Source: Cohnella lupini
Lineage (GTDB): Bacteria > Bacillota > Bacilli > Paenibacillales > Paenibacillaceae
Length of the DNA: 64,000 bases
Direction: 5' to 3'
Assembly: GCF_003386205.1 (NCBI RefSeq)
Contig: NZ_QRDY01000018.1
Location: 43,796 to 107,795, forward strand
Under the pieces are notes generated by a model. The model worked only from the letters and a program-made list of their open reading frames with translations. It was not told the DNA's origin and did not search any database. Shown in pieces: positions 25,375 through 33,696 of the stretch (position 1 is its first letter; each line of letters begins with the position of its first letter). The position numbers and the translations under genes were made by a program.

Positions 25375-26667
25375 TTACTTGAAGTTTTTAAGGTTGTAGA
25401 ACGCTTTTTTGCCGCCGTAGATAGCGGTAGCACCCAAGTTGTCTTCGATGCGAAGCAATTGGTTGTATTTCGCGACGCGGTCGGAACGGGAAGGAGCACC
25501 CGTCTTGATCTGGCCGGCGTTCGTAGCGACCGCGATGTCCGCGATCGTGCTGTCTTCGGATTCGCCGGAACGGTGGGAAATGATCGCCGTATAACCCGCG
25601 CGTTTCGCCATTTCGATGGCGTCGAAAGTTTCCGTCAACGTACCGATTTGGTTAACTTTAACCAGAATGGAGTTACCCACTCCTTTTTCGATACCGTCGG
25701 CCAGACGCTCGGTGTTCGTTACGAACAAATCGTCTCCAACGAGTTGTACTTTGCCGCCCAATTTCTCTGTAAGCAATTTCCAACCTTCCCAATCGTCTTC
25801 GGAGCAACCGTCTTCGATCGTGATGATCGGATATTTGTCGGCCCAGCTAGCAAGCAGGTCAACGAATTCCGCAGGCGTGTAGGATTTTCCTTCGCCTTCG
25901 AGGTGGTATTTGCCGTCTTTGAAGAATTCGGTGGACGCAACGTCCATACCGAGGAATACGTCAACGCCCGGTTTGAATCCGGCTTTCTCGATCGCTTCGA
26001 GAACGGTAACGATCGCTTCTTCGTTGGAAGCGAAGTTAGGAGCGAATCCGCCTTCGTCGCCGACAGCCGTGTTAAGGCCTTTAGCTTTCAATACGCTCTT
26101 CAAGGAGTGGAAAATTTCCGCGCCCGTGCGAAGTGCTTCCGCGAATGTTGGAGCGCCGACAGGCAGAACCATGAATTCTTGAACGTCGACGTTATTGTCG
26201 GCATGCGCTCCGCCGTTGATGATGTTAAGCATAGGAACCGGCAACGTTTTCGCGTTGAATCCGCCAAGGTACGTGTACAATGGCACGTCCAAAGCTTCCG
26301 CAGCGGCGCGAGCCGTTGCGATGGATACCGCTAGGATTGCGTTAGCTCCGAGCTTAGCTTTGTTAGGCGTACCGTCGATTTCGATCAGCTTCTGATCGAT
26401 AACGACTTGCTCGAGAGCATCGTAGCCGATGATTTCGGGAGCGATGATCATGTTTACGTTCTCGACCGCTTTCAGAACGCCTTTACCTAGGTAACGGCTT
26501 TTGTCGCCGTCGCGAAGCTCGACCGCTTCGTGAGCGCCGGTGGATGCGCCGGATGGTACGATAGCGCGTCCAAGAGCTCCGGATTCCAAACGAACTTCTA
26601 CTTCTACCGTCGGGTTACCGCGGGAATCCAGTACTTCGCGTGCATATACGTCGGAAATAATCGTCAT
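25375..26667 (-). CDS. eno: Enolase
   Basis: 430 residues, full length. Converts 2-phosphoglycerate to phosphoenolpyruvate. Visible motifs: SGASTGAHEAVELRD (substrate loop), GDEGGFAPN, metal ligands in FLGMDVAS, TIEDGCSEDDW and VGDDLFVTN, catalytic Lys in ILVKVNQIGT, and SHRSGESED. Last gene of the glycolytic operon, before a bidirectional terminator. Start ATG at 26667 behind AGGAG. Confidence 0.98.
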   Translation of the reverse strand: MTIISDVYAREVLDSRGNPTVEVEVRLESGALGRAIVPSGASTGAHEAVELRDGDKSRYLGKGVLKAVENVNMIIAPEIIGYDALEQVVIDQKLIEIDGTPNKAKLGANAILAVSIATARAAAEALDVPLYTYLGGFNAKTLPVPMLNIINGGAHADNNVDVQEFMVLPVGAPTFAEALRTGAEIFHSLKSVLKAKGLNTAVGDEGGFAPNFASNEEAIVTVLEAIEKAGFKPGVDVFLGMDVASTEFFKDGKYHLEGEGKSYTPAEFVDLLASWADKYPIITIEDGCSEDDWEGWKLLTEKLGGKVQLVGDDLFVTNTERLADGIEKGVGNSILVKVNQIGTLTETFDAIEMAKRAGYTAIISHRSGESEDSTIADIAVATNAGQIKTGAPSRSDRVAKYNQLLRIEDNLGATAIYGGKKAFYNLKNFK

Positions 26668-26710
26668 GAGTAACGCTCCTTTAATGGGGTTTAGATTTAA
26701 GATGGTTTAA

Positions 26711-28243
26711 TTAAAACAAAGCTTTGCCCGTCATTTGCTCGGGTTGAGGAAGCTGCATAAGCGCCAGGATCGTCGGCGCGACATCCGCCAATATTCCGCC
26801 CTCGCGAAGCACGTGTCCGGCTTCCGTCACGATGCAAGGCACCGGATTCGTCGTGTGCGCCGTGAACGGACGCTCGTTGTCGTCGATGACCATGTCCGCA
26901 TTGCCGTGATCCGCGATGATAACGCAGACGCCGCCTTTGGCCGTTACCGCGTCAACCACTCTGCCGAGGCATTCGTCCGTCGCTTCCACGGCTTTGATCG
27001 TCGGTGCCAGCATTCCGGAATGACCGACCATATCCGCGTTCGCGAAGTTGAGGATGATCGCGTCATGGTGCTCCGCTTCGATTTCCTTCACGAGAGCATC
27101 CGTCACTTCGTAGATGCTCATCTCCGGCTGCAAGTCGTAAGTCGCGACCTTCGGCGAGTTGATGAGAATTCGCGTCTCGCCTTCCAGCACATGATCCCGA
27201 CCGCCGCTGAAGAAGAACGTTACGTGCGGATATTTCTCGGTTTCGGCGATACGAAGCTGCTTTTTCCCATGCTGCACAAGTACTTCGCCGAGAGTGTTAT
27301 CCAACTCCTTAGGCTTATACGCAACGAACCCGCCTACGGTTTCCGCGAAAAGAGTCATGCAGACGAAATACAGATTTTTCGGGAAGTTCAATCCGCGATC
27401 GAAGCCGCGGAAATCCTCGTTCGTGAATACGTTCGACAGCTGAATCGCGCGATCGGGACGGAAGTTGAAGAAGATGACCGCATCTTCGGATTCCACGAGC
27501 CCTACCGGCTTGCCGTCCGCACCTACGATTACCGTCGGCATGACGAACTCGTCGTATACCGATCTCTCGTAGGATTCCTTGACCGCTCCGATCGGATCCG
27601 TCGCCGTCGGGCCGTCTCCGTATACCATGGCGCGGTAGGATTTCTCCGTCCGCTCCCAACGCTTATCCCGGTCCATGGCGTAATAGCGACCTTGGATCGT
27701 CGCGACCTGTCCAACGCCGAGCTCTTCGATCTTGCCTTGCAATTGGGTCAGGTAACCGACCGCGCTGTCCGGGGACACGTCGCGTCCGTCTAGGAAGGCA
27801 TGGATGTATACATGATCCAAGCCTTCCTTCTTCGCCAATTCCAGCAGCGCGAACAAATGCGCGATATGGCTATGCACGCCGCCGTCGGATAGCAAGCCGT
27901 ACAGATGCAGCTTCTTGTTGTTCGTCTTCGCATGCCGAACAGCGCCCAGCAACGTGGAGTTATCGTAAAATTCCTGATCGCGAATCGATTTGGAAATACG
28001 GGTTAAATCCTGGTACACGATGCGCCCCGCCCCGATGTTCAGATGACCCACCTCGGAGTTGCCCATTTGACCTTCCGGCAATCCTACGGCTTCTCCGCTT
28101 GCCGTTAAGGTCGTATGGGGGAAGGTTTTCCACAGCAAGTCGAAATTCGGTTTGTTGGCGAGCGCGACGGCGTTGCCGTGCGTGCTTTCGCGCAATCCGA
28201 AGCCGTCAAGAATAATGAGAGCTACCGGTCTCGGTGCTGCCAT
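26711..28243 (-). CDS. gpmI: 2,3-bisphosphoglycerate-independent phosphoglycerate mutase
   Basis: 510 residues, the cofactor-independent, manganese-dependent enzyme of spore formers. Alkaline-phosphatase-fold motifs: LIILDGFGLRES (first metal Asp), GNSEVGHLNIGAGR with the phosphoserine Ser, HAFLDGRDVSP, NFRPDRAIQLS, and NFANADMVGHSG and ADHGNAD (remaining metal ligands). Interconverts 3- and 2-phosphoglycerate. Its start follows the tpiA stop by one base. Confidence 0.98.
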   Translation of the reverse strand: MAAPRPVALIILDGFGLRESTHGNAVALANKPNFDLLWKTFPHTTLTASGEAVGLPEGQMGNSEVGHLNIGAGRIVYQDLTRISKSIRDQEFYDNSTLLGAVRHAKTNNKKLHLYGLLSDGGVHSHIAHLFALLELAKKEGLDHVYIHAFLDGRDVSPDSAVGYLTQLQGKIEELGVGQVATIQGRYYAMDRDKRWERTEKSYRAMVYGDGPTATDPIGAVKESYERSVYDEFVMPTVIVGADGKPVGLVESEDAVIFFNFRPDRAIQLSNVFTNEDFRGFDRGLNFPKNLYFVCMTLFAETVGGFVAYKPKELDNTLGEVLVQHGKKQLRIAETEKYPHVTFFFSGGRDHVLEGETRILINSPKVATYDLQPEMSIYEVTDALVKEIEAEHHDAIILNFANADMVGHSGMLAPTIKAVEATDECLGRVVDAVTAKGGVCVIIADHGNADMVIDDNERPFTAHTTNPVPCIVTEAGHVLREGGILADVAPTILALMQLPQPEQMTGKALF

Positions 28244-28244
28244 C

Positions 28245-29000
28245 TTACTTCGCCCCTTCTACTAACGCCACGTAGGAAGCCGGCTCCAAGCTAGCTCCGC
28301 CTACCAAAGCGCCATCGATATCGGATTGGCCCATGTACTCGGCTACCGTGTTCGGCTTAACGCTACCGCCGTATTGAATGCGAACTTGCTCAGCCACTTC
28401 CGCGCTGTATAGTCCTGCAACGACGCCGCGAATGTAGCTGGTCACTTCGTTCGCGTCTTCGGAAGTCGAAGATTTTCCAGTTCCGATCGCCCAGATCGGC
28501 TCGTATGCGATAACGGACGTAGCTACTTGCTCGGCGGACAATCCCGCAAGCGCGCCTTCCGTTTGTACGCGTACGACTTCTTTGGTCTGTCCGGCTTCGC
28601 GCTCTTCGAGCTTCTCGCCTACGCAGATGATCGGTGTCAAGCCGTGACGATATGCCGCGTGGGCTTTCTTGTTCACGATCTCGTCCGTCTCGGCAAAATA
28701 TTGACGACGCTCCGAGTGACCGATAATGACGTATTGAACGCCAAGATCCTTCAAGAATACGCCGCTAATCTCGCCCGTGAAGGCACCGTTGTCCTCGAAG
28801 TGAAGATTTTGCGCGCCTACCTTGATCGTCGTGCCTTTAACCGCTTCGACCAATGCGGGAAGAGCGGTGAAAGGAGCGCAGATAACGCTCTCCACGCCGG
28901 AGACTTCCGCTTTGCCTTTCACTTCGGACACGAAAGCCGTAGCTTCTCCTACCGTTTTGAACATTTTCCAGTTACCCGCGATAATCGGTGTTCTGCTCAT
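28245..29000 (-). CDS. tpiA: Triosephosphate isomerase
   Basis: 251 residues. Motifs: GNWKMFKT with catalytic Lys, IIGHSERRQYF with catalytic His, AYEPIWAIGTG with catalytic Glu and flexible loop, and YGGSVKPN for phosphate binding. Interconverts dihydroxyacetone phosphate and glyceraldehyde 3-phosphate. Third enzyme gene of the operon, 12 bases after pgk. Confidence 0.98.
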   Translation of the reverse strand: MSRTPIIAGNWKMFKTVGEATAFVSEVKGKAEVSGVESVICAPFTALPALVEAVKGTTIKVGAQNLHFEDNGAFTGEISGVFLKDLGVQYVIIGHSERRQYFAETDEIVNKKAHAAYRHGLTPIICVGEKLEEREAGQTKEVVRVQTEGALAGLSAEQVATSVIAYEPIWAIGTGKSSTSEDANEVTSYIRGVVAGLYSAEVAEQVRIQYGGSVKPNTVAEYMGQSDIDGALVGGASLEPASYVALVEGAK

Positions 29001-29012
29001 TTTCGTTCACCT

Positions 29013-30194
29013 CTATTTGTCGTTTAGCGCTACTACGCCAGGAAGAACTTTGCCTTCCATGAATTCCAGCGACGCTCCGCCGCCCGTGGAAATATGGTTC
29101 ATCTTGTCGGCCAGCTTAAACTTCTCGGCCGCAGCCGCGGAATCTCCGCCGCCGATTACGGTGTAAGCATCCGTCGTCGCGCAAGCTTGCGCGACCGCGC
29201 GCGTGCCGTGGGAGAACGGCTCGATTTCGAATACGCCCATCGGTCCGTTCCAGACGACAAGCTTGGAGTTCTTGATGACATCCGCGTAGATTTCGCGCGT
29301 CTTAGGTCCGATGTCGATGCCTTCCCAATCCGCAGGGATGGAGTCCGTGTCTACGATTTGCGTATTAGCGGATGCACTGAAGCCGTCGGCGACAACGATG
29401 TCGACCGGGAGGTAAAAGTTCTTGCCGAGTTGTTTCGCCTTCTCGATGAATCCAAGGGATTGCTCCAGCTTGGTGTTGTCGAGCAGGGATTTGCCGATTT
29501 CTTTGCCTTGCGCTTTGAGGAACGTATAGGAAAGACCGCCGCCGATGATGATGTTGTCCGCGATCTCGATCATCTTGCTGATGACGTCGATTTTGTCTTT
29601 AACCTTGGATCCGCCAACGATCGCAGTGAATGGGCGCTCTGGGTTATGAAGCGCTTTGCCGAGCACGTCAAGCTCTTTCTCCATAAGCAGACCGGACACG
29701 GCCGGGATATGGTGAGCGATGCCTTCCGTGGAAGCATGCGCGCGGTGCGCCGCTCCGAAAGCGTCGTTCACGAACAAATCGGCCAATGCGGCGAAAGCTT
29801 TGGACAATTCCGCATCGTTGCTCTCTTCGCCCGGATGAAACCGCACGTTCTCGAGCAGAAGGACGTCTCCGTCTTTTAACGCGTCAACCTTTGCTTGTAC
29901 GCTTGCGCCCACGACTTCGTCGGCTTTGTTCACTTGCTTGCCCAGAAGGTCGGACAACCGTGCAGCAACCGGCGTCAAACGTAATTCTTCAACGACTTCG
30001 CCCTTAGGACGGCCTAAATGGCTAGCGAGGATGACCTTAGCGCCTTTTTCGATCAGAAACTTAATCGTCGGCAACGTTTCGCGTATCCGCGTATCGTCCG
30101 TAATGGCTCCGTTCTCGAGCGGTACGTTGAAATCTACCCGGACGAATACTTTTTTCCCTGCAACATCGACGTCTCTAACGCTTTTTTTGTTCAA
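29013..30194 (-). CDS. pgk: Phosphoglycerate kinase
   Basis: 393 residues; the start codon is TTG at 30194 behind a strong AGGAGG. Motifs: VFVRVDFNVPLENG, HLGRPKGE, LLLENVRFHPGE, VNDAFGAAHRAHAST, and the C-terminal nucleotide loop TVIGGGDSAAA. Forms ATP from 1,3-bisphosphoglycerate. A 160-base gap with a hairpin separates it from gapA, which could allow different mRNA levels for gapA and the downstream genes. Confidence 0.98.
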   Translation of the reverse strand: MNKKSVRDVDVAGKKVFVRVDFNVPLENGAITDDTRIRETLPTIKFLIEKGAKVILASHLGRPKGEVVEELRLTPVAARLSDLLGKQVNKADEVVGASVQAKVDALKDGDVLLLENVRFHPGEESNDAELSKAFAALADLFVNDAFGAAHRAHASTEGIAHHIPAVSGLLMEKELDVLGKALHNPERPFTAIVGGSKVKDKIDVISKMIEIADNIIIGGGLSYTFLKAQGKEIGKSLLDNTKLEQSLGFIEKAKQLGKNFYLPVDIVVADGFSASANTQIVDTDSIPADWEGIDIGPKTREIYADVIKNSKLVVWNGPMGVFEIEPFSHGTRAVAQACATTDAYTVIGGGDSAAAAEKFKLADKMNHISTGGGASLEFMEGKVLPGVVALNDK

Positions 30195-30302
30195 GAGTCA
30201 AACCTCCTAGGGTGGCTGTAAATCCCCGGGCGCAAAGCTAGGCTCCGCTTAAGAGAGCCCTGCCTCGTGTCCGTCACGCATAACTTGCTCGTTGCAAAAG
30301 CG

Positions 30303-30330
30303 TGTCCCGGTTCGCTGTGCAACCCGGGAC
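30303..30330 (-). terminator. Hairpin between gapA and pgk (partial terminator or processing site)
   Basis: GTCCCGGGTT and AACCGGGAC pair with one bulge. The following minus-strand bases (ACGCTTTTGC) are only weakly T-rich, so full termination is unlikely. Such a hairpin could protect the gapA 3' end or trim downstream transcription. Confidence 0.5.
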
Positions 30331-30354
30331 GTTAGCTTGTTATGAAATTGAATC

Positions 30355-31365
30355 TTACAAACCTTTGCTTGCGATGAAAGCAGCCAAATCTACAACGCGG
30401 TTGGAATAGCCCCACTCGTTATCGTACCAAGAGATAACTTTAACCATGTTGCCTTCGACAACCATAGTCGACAACGAATCGATCGTGGAAGAAGCAGGAT
30501 CGCCGTTGTAGTCGCTGGATACGAGCGGCTCTTCCGAGTAGTTCAAGATGCCTTTCAGAGGACCGTCCGCAGCAGCTTTCAGAGCCGCGTTAACTTCTTC
30601 TACCGTAACGTTAACTTTCAATTCCGCTACAAGATCCGTAACGGATACGTTAGGCGTAGGTACGCGCATGGACATACCGTTCAATTTGCCTTTCAATTCC
30701 GGCAATACGAGGGATACGGCTTTCGCTGCGCCCGTGGAAGAAGGAATGATGTTTTCCGCTGCAGCGCGAGCGCGACGCAGGTCTTTATGAGGAAGATCCA
30801 ATACGCTTTGATCGTTCGTGTACGAGTGAATCGTGTTCATCATGCCTTTAACGATTCCGAACTGGTCGTTCAACACTTTGGCGAAAGGAGCCAAGCAGTT
30901 CGTCGTACAAGATGCGTTGGAGATGATTGTATGAGCGGAAGGATCGTATTTGTCGTTGTTAACGCCCATAACGATCGTGATGTCTTCGTTCGTAGCAGGT
31001 GCGGAGATGATGACTTTCTTCGCGCCGCCTTTCAAGTGAAGCTCGGCTTTTTCTTTCGCCGTGAAAATACCCGTGGATTCAACGACGATTTCAGCGCCTA
31101 CGGAAGACCAAGGCAAGTTGCCAGGATCGCGCTCCGCGAATACTTTAACCGTTCTGCCGTTTACGATAAGCGCGCCTTCGCCCACTTCAACCGTTCCGTC
31201 CAATTTGCCGTGCGTCGTGTCATATTTAAGAAGGTGAGCAAGCGTGCTAACGTCCGTAAGGTCGTTGATCGCCACGATTTCTACGTTCGGGTTGTTCAGG
31301 GAAGCGCGGAATACGTTACGTCCAATACGACCAAATCCGTTGATACCAACTTTTACTACTGCCAT
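30355..31365 (-). CDS. gapA: Glyceraldehyde-3-phosphate dehydrogenase, NAD-type
   Basis: 336 residues, ATG at 31365 behind AAGGAGG. Rossmann start VGINGFGRIGR; Asp35 after VAIN supports NAD rather than NADP use; catalytic Cys153 in SNASCTTNCLAP; HSYTNDQ; phosphate loop SSTGAAKA; C-terminal SWYDNEWGYSNRVVD. It is the glycolytic GapA rather than the gluconeogenic GapB, in agreement with its place after cggR. Confidence 0.98.
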   Translation of the reverse strand: MAVVKVGINGFGRIGRNVFRASLNNPNVEIVAINDLTDVSTLAHLLKYDTTHGKLDGTVEVGEGALIVNGRTVKVFAERDPGNLPWSSVGAEIVVESTGIFTAKEKAELHLKGGAKKVIISAPATNEDITIVMGVNNDKYDPSAHTIISNASCTTNCLAPFAKVLNDQFGIVKGMMNTIHSYTNDQSVLDLPHKDLRRARAAAENIIPSSTGAAKAVSLVLPELKGKLNGMSMRVPTPNVSVTDLVAELKVNVTVEEVNAALKAAADGPLKGILNYSEEPLVSSDYNGDPASSTIDSLSTMVVEGNMVKVISWYDNEWGYSNRVVDLAAFIASKGL

Positions 31366-31493
31366 GATTGGTTCCTCCTTGGAATAACTATGATTTTTTT
31401 GATCTATATGTCAGGCGCCGTTAGCGCCGAGACCACTATGCTCGCTATAAATAGGATTACCCTTTTCTCGGGCTTGTAACTTATCCTTCTAAC

Positions 31494-32516
31494 TTAAACA
31501 TGCTTCAGAGCTTCTATGGCAGCCGCTTCATCCGTAACCAGGACGTCGTCGTGACCGAATCTCATTACCGACGCGATCGCCTCGCCTTTGCTGCTTCCGC
31601 CCGCGATACCGATAACCACTCCCGCGGCTTCGATGTCTTCTAGGCGCAAGCCCGCCGTCGCCATCCGATGAACGACTTTGCCCGATCGGTCGAAGTAGTA
31701 GCCGAAGGCTTCCGCCAACGCTCCGTCCTTGACCAACTCTTCCTTCGTCTCGTCCTTAAGCTTCCTTCTCCGGGCCATGGTCACGGCATCTCCGATTCCG
31801 TGTACCACTATGCGCGCGCTTCGTATCATGTCGACGACTTCGCGTACGTTAGGTTCTTGCATGATCGTTTGGTACGCTTCCTCGCTCAGGTGATCCGGAA
31901 CGTGTAGCATCCGGTATCTTGCTCCCGTGCGCTTGGCTAGCTCCGAAGCAATCGTGTTCGCTTGGAAGTCCACGCTCTCGCCTAAGCCTCCGCGAGCCGG
32001 AACGAACCAATTGTCCTTCAGTTGCGTCGGCGTCGCGAATTGAGTGGCCATGCGAGCCATCGTCGATCCGCCCATAACCGCTACGACATCGCCGGATGAA
32101 AGGCTCTCTCTCAGCACTCGGCTTCCCGCCCTGCCCATCTCGATCTTAATATGGTCCGAGTCGTCGGAGTCGCCGGGTACGATTATGACCCGTTTCAATC
32201 CGAATGCGGTACGAACCGCTTCTTCCAGATCCGATAGTCCGAATATTTCCTTGACGATCGGTTCCATCTCTTCAACTAACTGCCTTCCGCTCTCGCTTAG
32301 CCTCATTCCTGAAGCGGCTGTATCCAGCAACCCCTGCGCCCTTAACACCTCTAGCTCCGATCGCAGTACTCTCTCGGTTAAATCGACGCTAGTGGCTAGC
32401 GTTCGCCGTCCGATCGTGCCGGCCAGGTAAATTCGATGAAGAATATCGTACCTCTTCTCCATCACCTGCATGAGGTCGGGTAGCAGCTTCTTCTGAATGT
32501 CTACGATTTTTCGCAT
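31494..32516 (-). CDS. cggR: Central glycolytic gene regulator CggR (SorC family)
   Basis: 340 residues, ATG at 32516 behind AGGAGG. An N-terminal winged helix (about 15-85, with GRRTLATSVDLTERVLRSEL) is followed by the SorC sugar-phosphate binding domain containing VAVMGGSTMARMA, PARGGLGESVDFQANTIASE, here given as PARGGLGESV and FQANTIASELA, and GIAGGSSKGEAI. In Bacillus it represses the gapA operon and is relieved by fructose-1,6-bisphosphate. It is the first gene of the operon and a matching operator lies directly upstream (32580-32615), so autoregulation is very likely. Confidence 0.97.
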   Translation of the reverse strand: MRKIVDIQKKLLPDLMQVMEKRYDILHRIYLAGTIGRRTLATSVDLTERVLRSELEVLRAQGLLDTAASGMRLSESGRQLVEEMEPIVKEIFGLSDLEEAVRTAFGLKRVIIVPGDSDDSDHIKIEMGRAGSRVLRESLSSGDVVAVMGGSTMARMATQFATPTQLKDNWFVPARGGLGESVDFQANTIASELAKRTGARYRMLHVPDHLSEEAYQTIMQEPNVREVVDMIRSARIVVHGIGDAVTMARRRKLKDETKEELVKDGALAEAFGYYFDRSGKVVHRMATAGLRLEDIEAAGVVIGIAGGSSKGEAIASVMRFGHDDVLVTDEAAAIEALKHV

Positions 32517-32579
32517 TCTGTCCGCTTATCCTCCTGAGACCGGATGACTACCGTGGGCAACGATGCGATATAATTGTTG

Positions 32580-32615
32580 GACGTAAAACGTCCCGCCATA
32601 TCATTTTAAGTCCCA
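32580..32615 (-). promoter_or_regulatory. CggR operator
   Basis: On the minus strand the site reads TGGGAC-N6-TGAT-N4-CGGGAC-N6-CGTC, matching the published CggR pattern CGGGAC-N6-TGTC-N4-CGGGAC-N6-TGTC in arrangement and spacing, with one change in the first GGGAC hexamer and small changes in the TGTC halves. It lies just downstream of the promoter at 32621-32649, where a repressor would block elongation. Confidence 0.9.
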
Positions 32616-32620
32616 CCTTT

Positions 32621-32649
32621 ATTTTATCTAAAATCTCAGTCGGATGCAA
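32621..32649 (-). promoter_or_regulatory. Promoter of cggR-gapA operon
   Basis: TTGCAT (-35), 17 bases, TAAAAT (-10) on the minus strand. Transcription would start near 32614, inside the CggR operator, about 100 bases before the cggR start codon. Confidence 0.75.
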
Positions 32650-32694
32650 GACTTACCGTCCACGAAAATAACAAATTTAGCCCCGCTCATTCTC

Positions 32695-32723
32695 TTGCTT
32701 TTTGCGGTTGTATCGCCTATAAT
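32695..32723 (+). promoter_or_regulatory. Promoter of tRNA-Arg
   Basis: TTGCTT, 17-base spacer, perfect TATAAT, 21 bases before the tRNA gene. Confidence 0.7.
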
Positions 32724-32744
32724 AACTCTTGCTGCATTTAATGA

Positions 32745-32819
32745 GCGCCCGTGGTCCAACGGATATGACGCAGCCCTCCGAAGGCTGAGATTGAGGTTCG
32801 ATTCCTCACGGGCGCGCCA
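32745..32819 (+). tRNA. tRNA-Arg (anticodon CCG)
   Basis: Acceptor GCGCCCG pairs with CGGGCGC; anticodon arm CAGCC-CTCCGAA-GGCTG with CCG anticodon; T-arm GAGG-TTCGATT-CCTC; CCA encoded at 32817-32819. It is a single gene with its own promoter and terminator and reads CGG arginine codons. Confidence 0.96.
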
Positions 32820-32854
32820 ATCTTCAATTTCAACAAACAATAGCATTCAGCACA

Positions 32855-32883
32855 ACCGACCGTTCCATACGGTCGGTTTTTTG
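32855..32883 (+). terminator. Terminator of tRNA-Arg
   Basis: ACCGACCGT / ACGGTCGGT stem, 5-base loop, six T residues. Confidence 0.93.
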
Positions 32884-33050
32884 ATTTATTCAATAATTTC
32901 GCCAGTGCCGAGCCTCTGCGCAATTCCTTCTCTAGCCCTCGACATTCAACTATTTAAACCTTCAACACCGCCAATTCGCTAGTTAAGCTGCACATACCAG
33001 CTTTTTCCCTTCAAAGTTCTTCTTACGGCGATATAACCTGGGGGATATGC

Positions 33051-33559
33051 GAAATAGCCGCTTCTGGCACGGGTATTGGGTGGTTCGGGGCTACTTCAGG
33101 CGAAATAGCCGTTTCTGGCGCGGGTATTCGGTGGTTCGTAGCTACTTTGGGCGAAATAGCCGTTCCTCACGTGGGTATTTGGTGGTTCGGGGCTACTTCA
33201 GGCGAAATAGCCGTTTCTGGCGCGGGTATTCAGTGGTTCGGAGCTACTTCGGGCGAAATAGCCGTTCCTCACGTGGGTATTTGGTGGTTCGGAGCTACTT
33301 CGGGCAAAATAGCCGTTCCTCGCGCGGGTATTCGTTGGTTCGTAGCTACCTTGGGCAAAATAGCCGTTCCTCGCGCGGGTATTCGGTGGTTCGTAGCTAC
33401 TTTGGGCGAAATAACCGTTCCTCGCGCGGGTATTCGGTGGTTCGTAGCTACCTTGGGCAAAATAGCCGTTCCTCGCGCGGGTATTCGGTGGTTCGTAGCT
33501 ACTTTGGGCGAAATAGCCGTCCTCGCGTGGGTATTCGGTGGTTCGTAGCTACTTTTGGC
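33051..33559. repeat. 51-bp tandem repeat array (ten copies)
   Basis: Ten head-to-tail copies of a 51-base unit starting GAAATAGCCGTTCCTCGCGC and containing GGTATTCGGTGGTTCGTAGC; copy starts are 33051, 33102, 33153, 33204, 33255, 33306, 33357, 33408, 33459 and 33510. All are 51 bases except the last, which lost one. Variants alternate (TTTCTGGCGCG against TTCCTCGCGCG; CTACTTCAGG against CTACTTTGGG), suggesting higher-order duplication. Because 51 is a multiple of three, several frames are open through the array, but none has a ribosome binding site and I do not call a gene. It lies between the tRNA-Arg terminator and the clpP promoter; the flanks (32884-33050, 33560-33622) hold nothing else. 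Confidence 0.95.
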
Positions 33560-33622
33560 ATGCAGTTAACTTCCCTTTTTCCCACCTCCGCAAGGTTGGC
33601 ATTTTTTTGCCGGAAAAGCTCC

Positions 33623-33639
33623 TTTGACTTTCTTTGACT
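33623..33639. promoter_or_regulatory. CtsR operator upstream of clpP
   Basis: The minus strand reads AGTCAAAGAAAGTCAAA, a perfect fit to the CtsR heptad repeat RGTCAAA-NAN-RGTCAAA. Its second half overlaps the -35 of the clpP promoter. Heat shock would relieve CtsR repression. Confidence 0.95.
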
Positions 33640-33662
33640 TTTACATCCGGATTCGCTATGAT
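33634..33662 (+). promoter_or_regulatory. clpP promoter
   Basis: TTGACT, 17-base spacer, TATGAT, about 35 bases before the ATG and overlapping the CtsR operator. Confidence 0.85.
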
Positions 33663-33696
33663 AAAAAAATCAAAATCATGAGGAGGGACGTCAAAC

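Noticed and set aside
33047..33637. Long plus-strand frame of about 196 codons over the 51-bp array (RNSRFWRGYSVVRSYFG repeats)
   Set aside because: The open frames come from a repeat period divisible by three; there is no ribosome binding site, composition is unlike a protein, and other frames and the opposite strand are also open.
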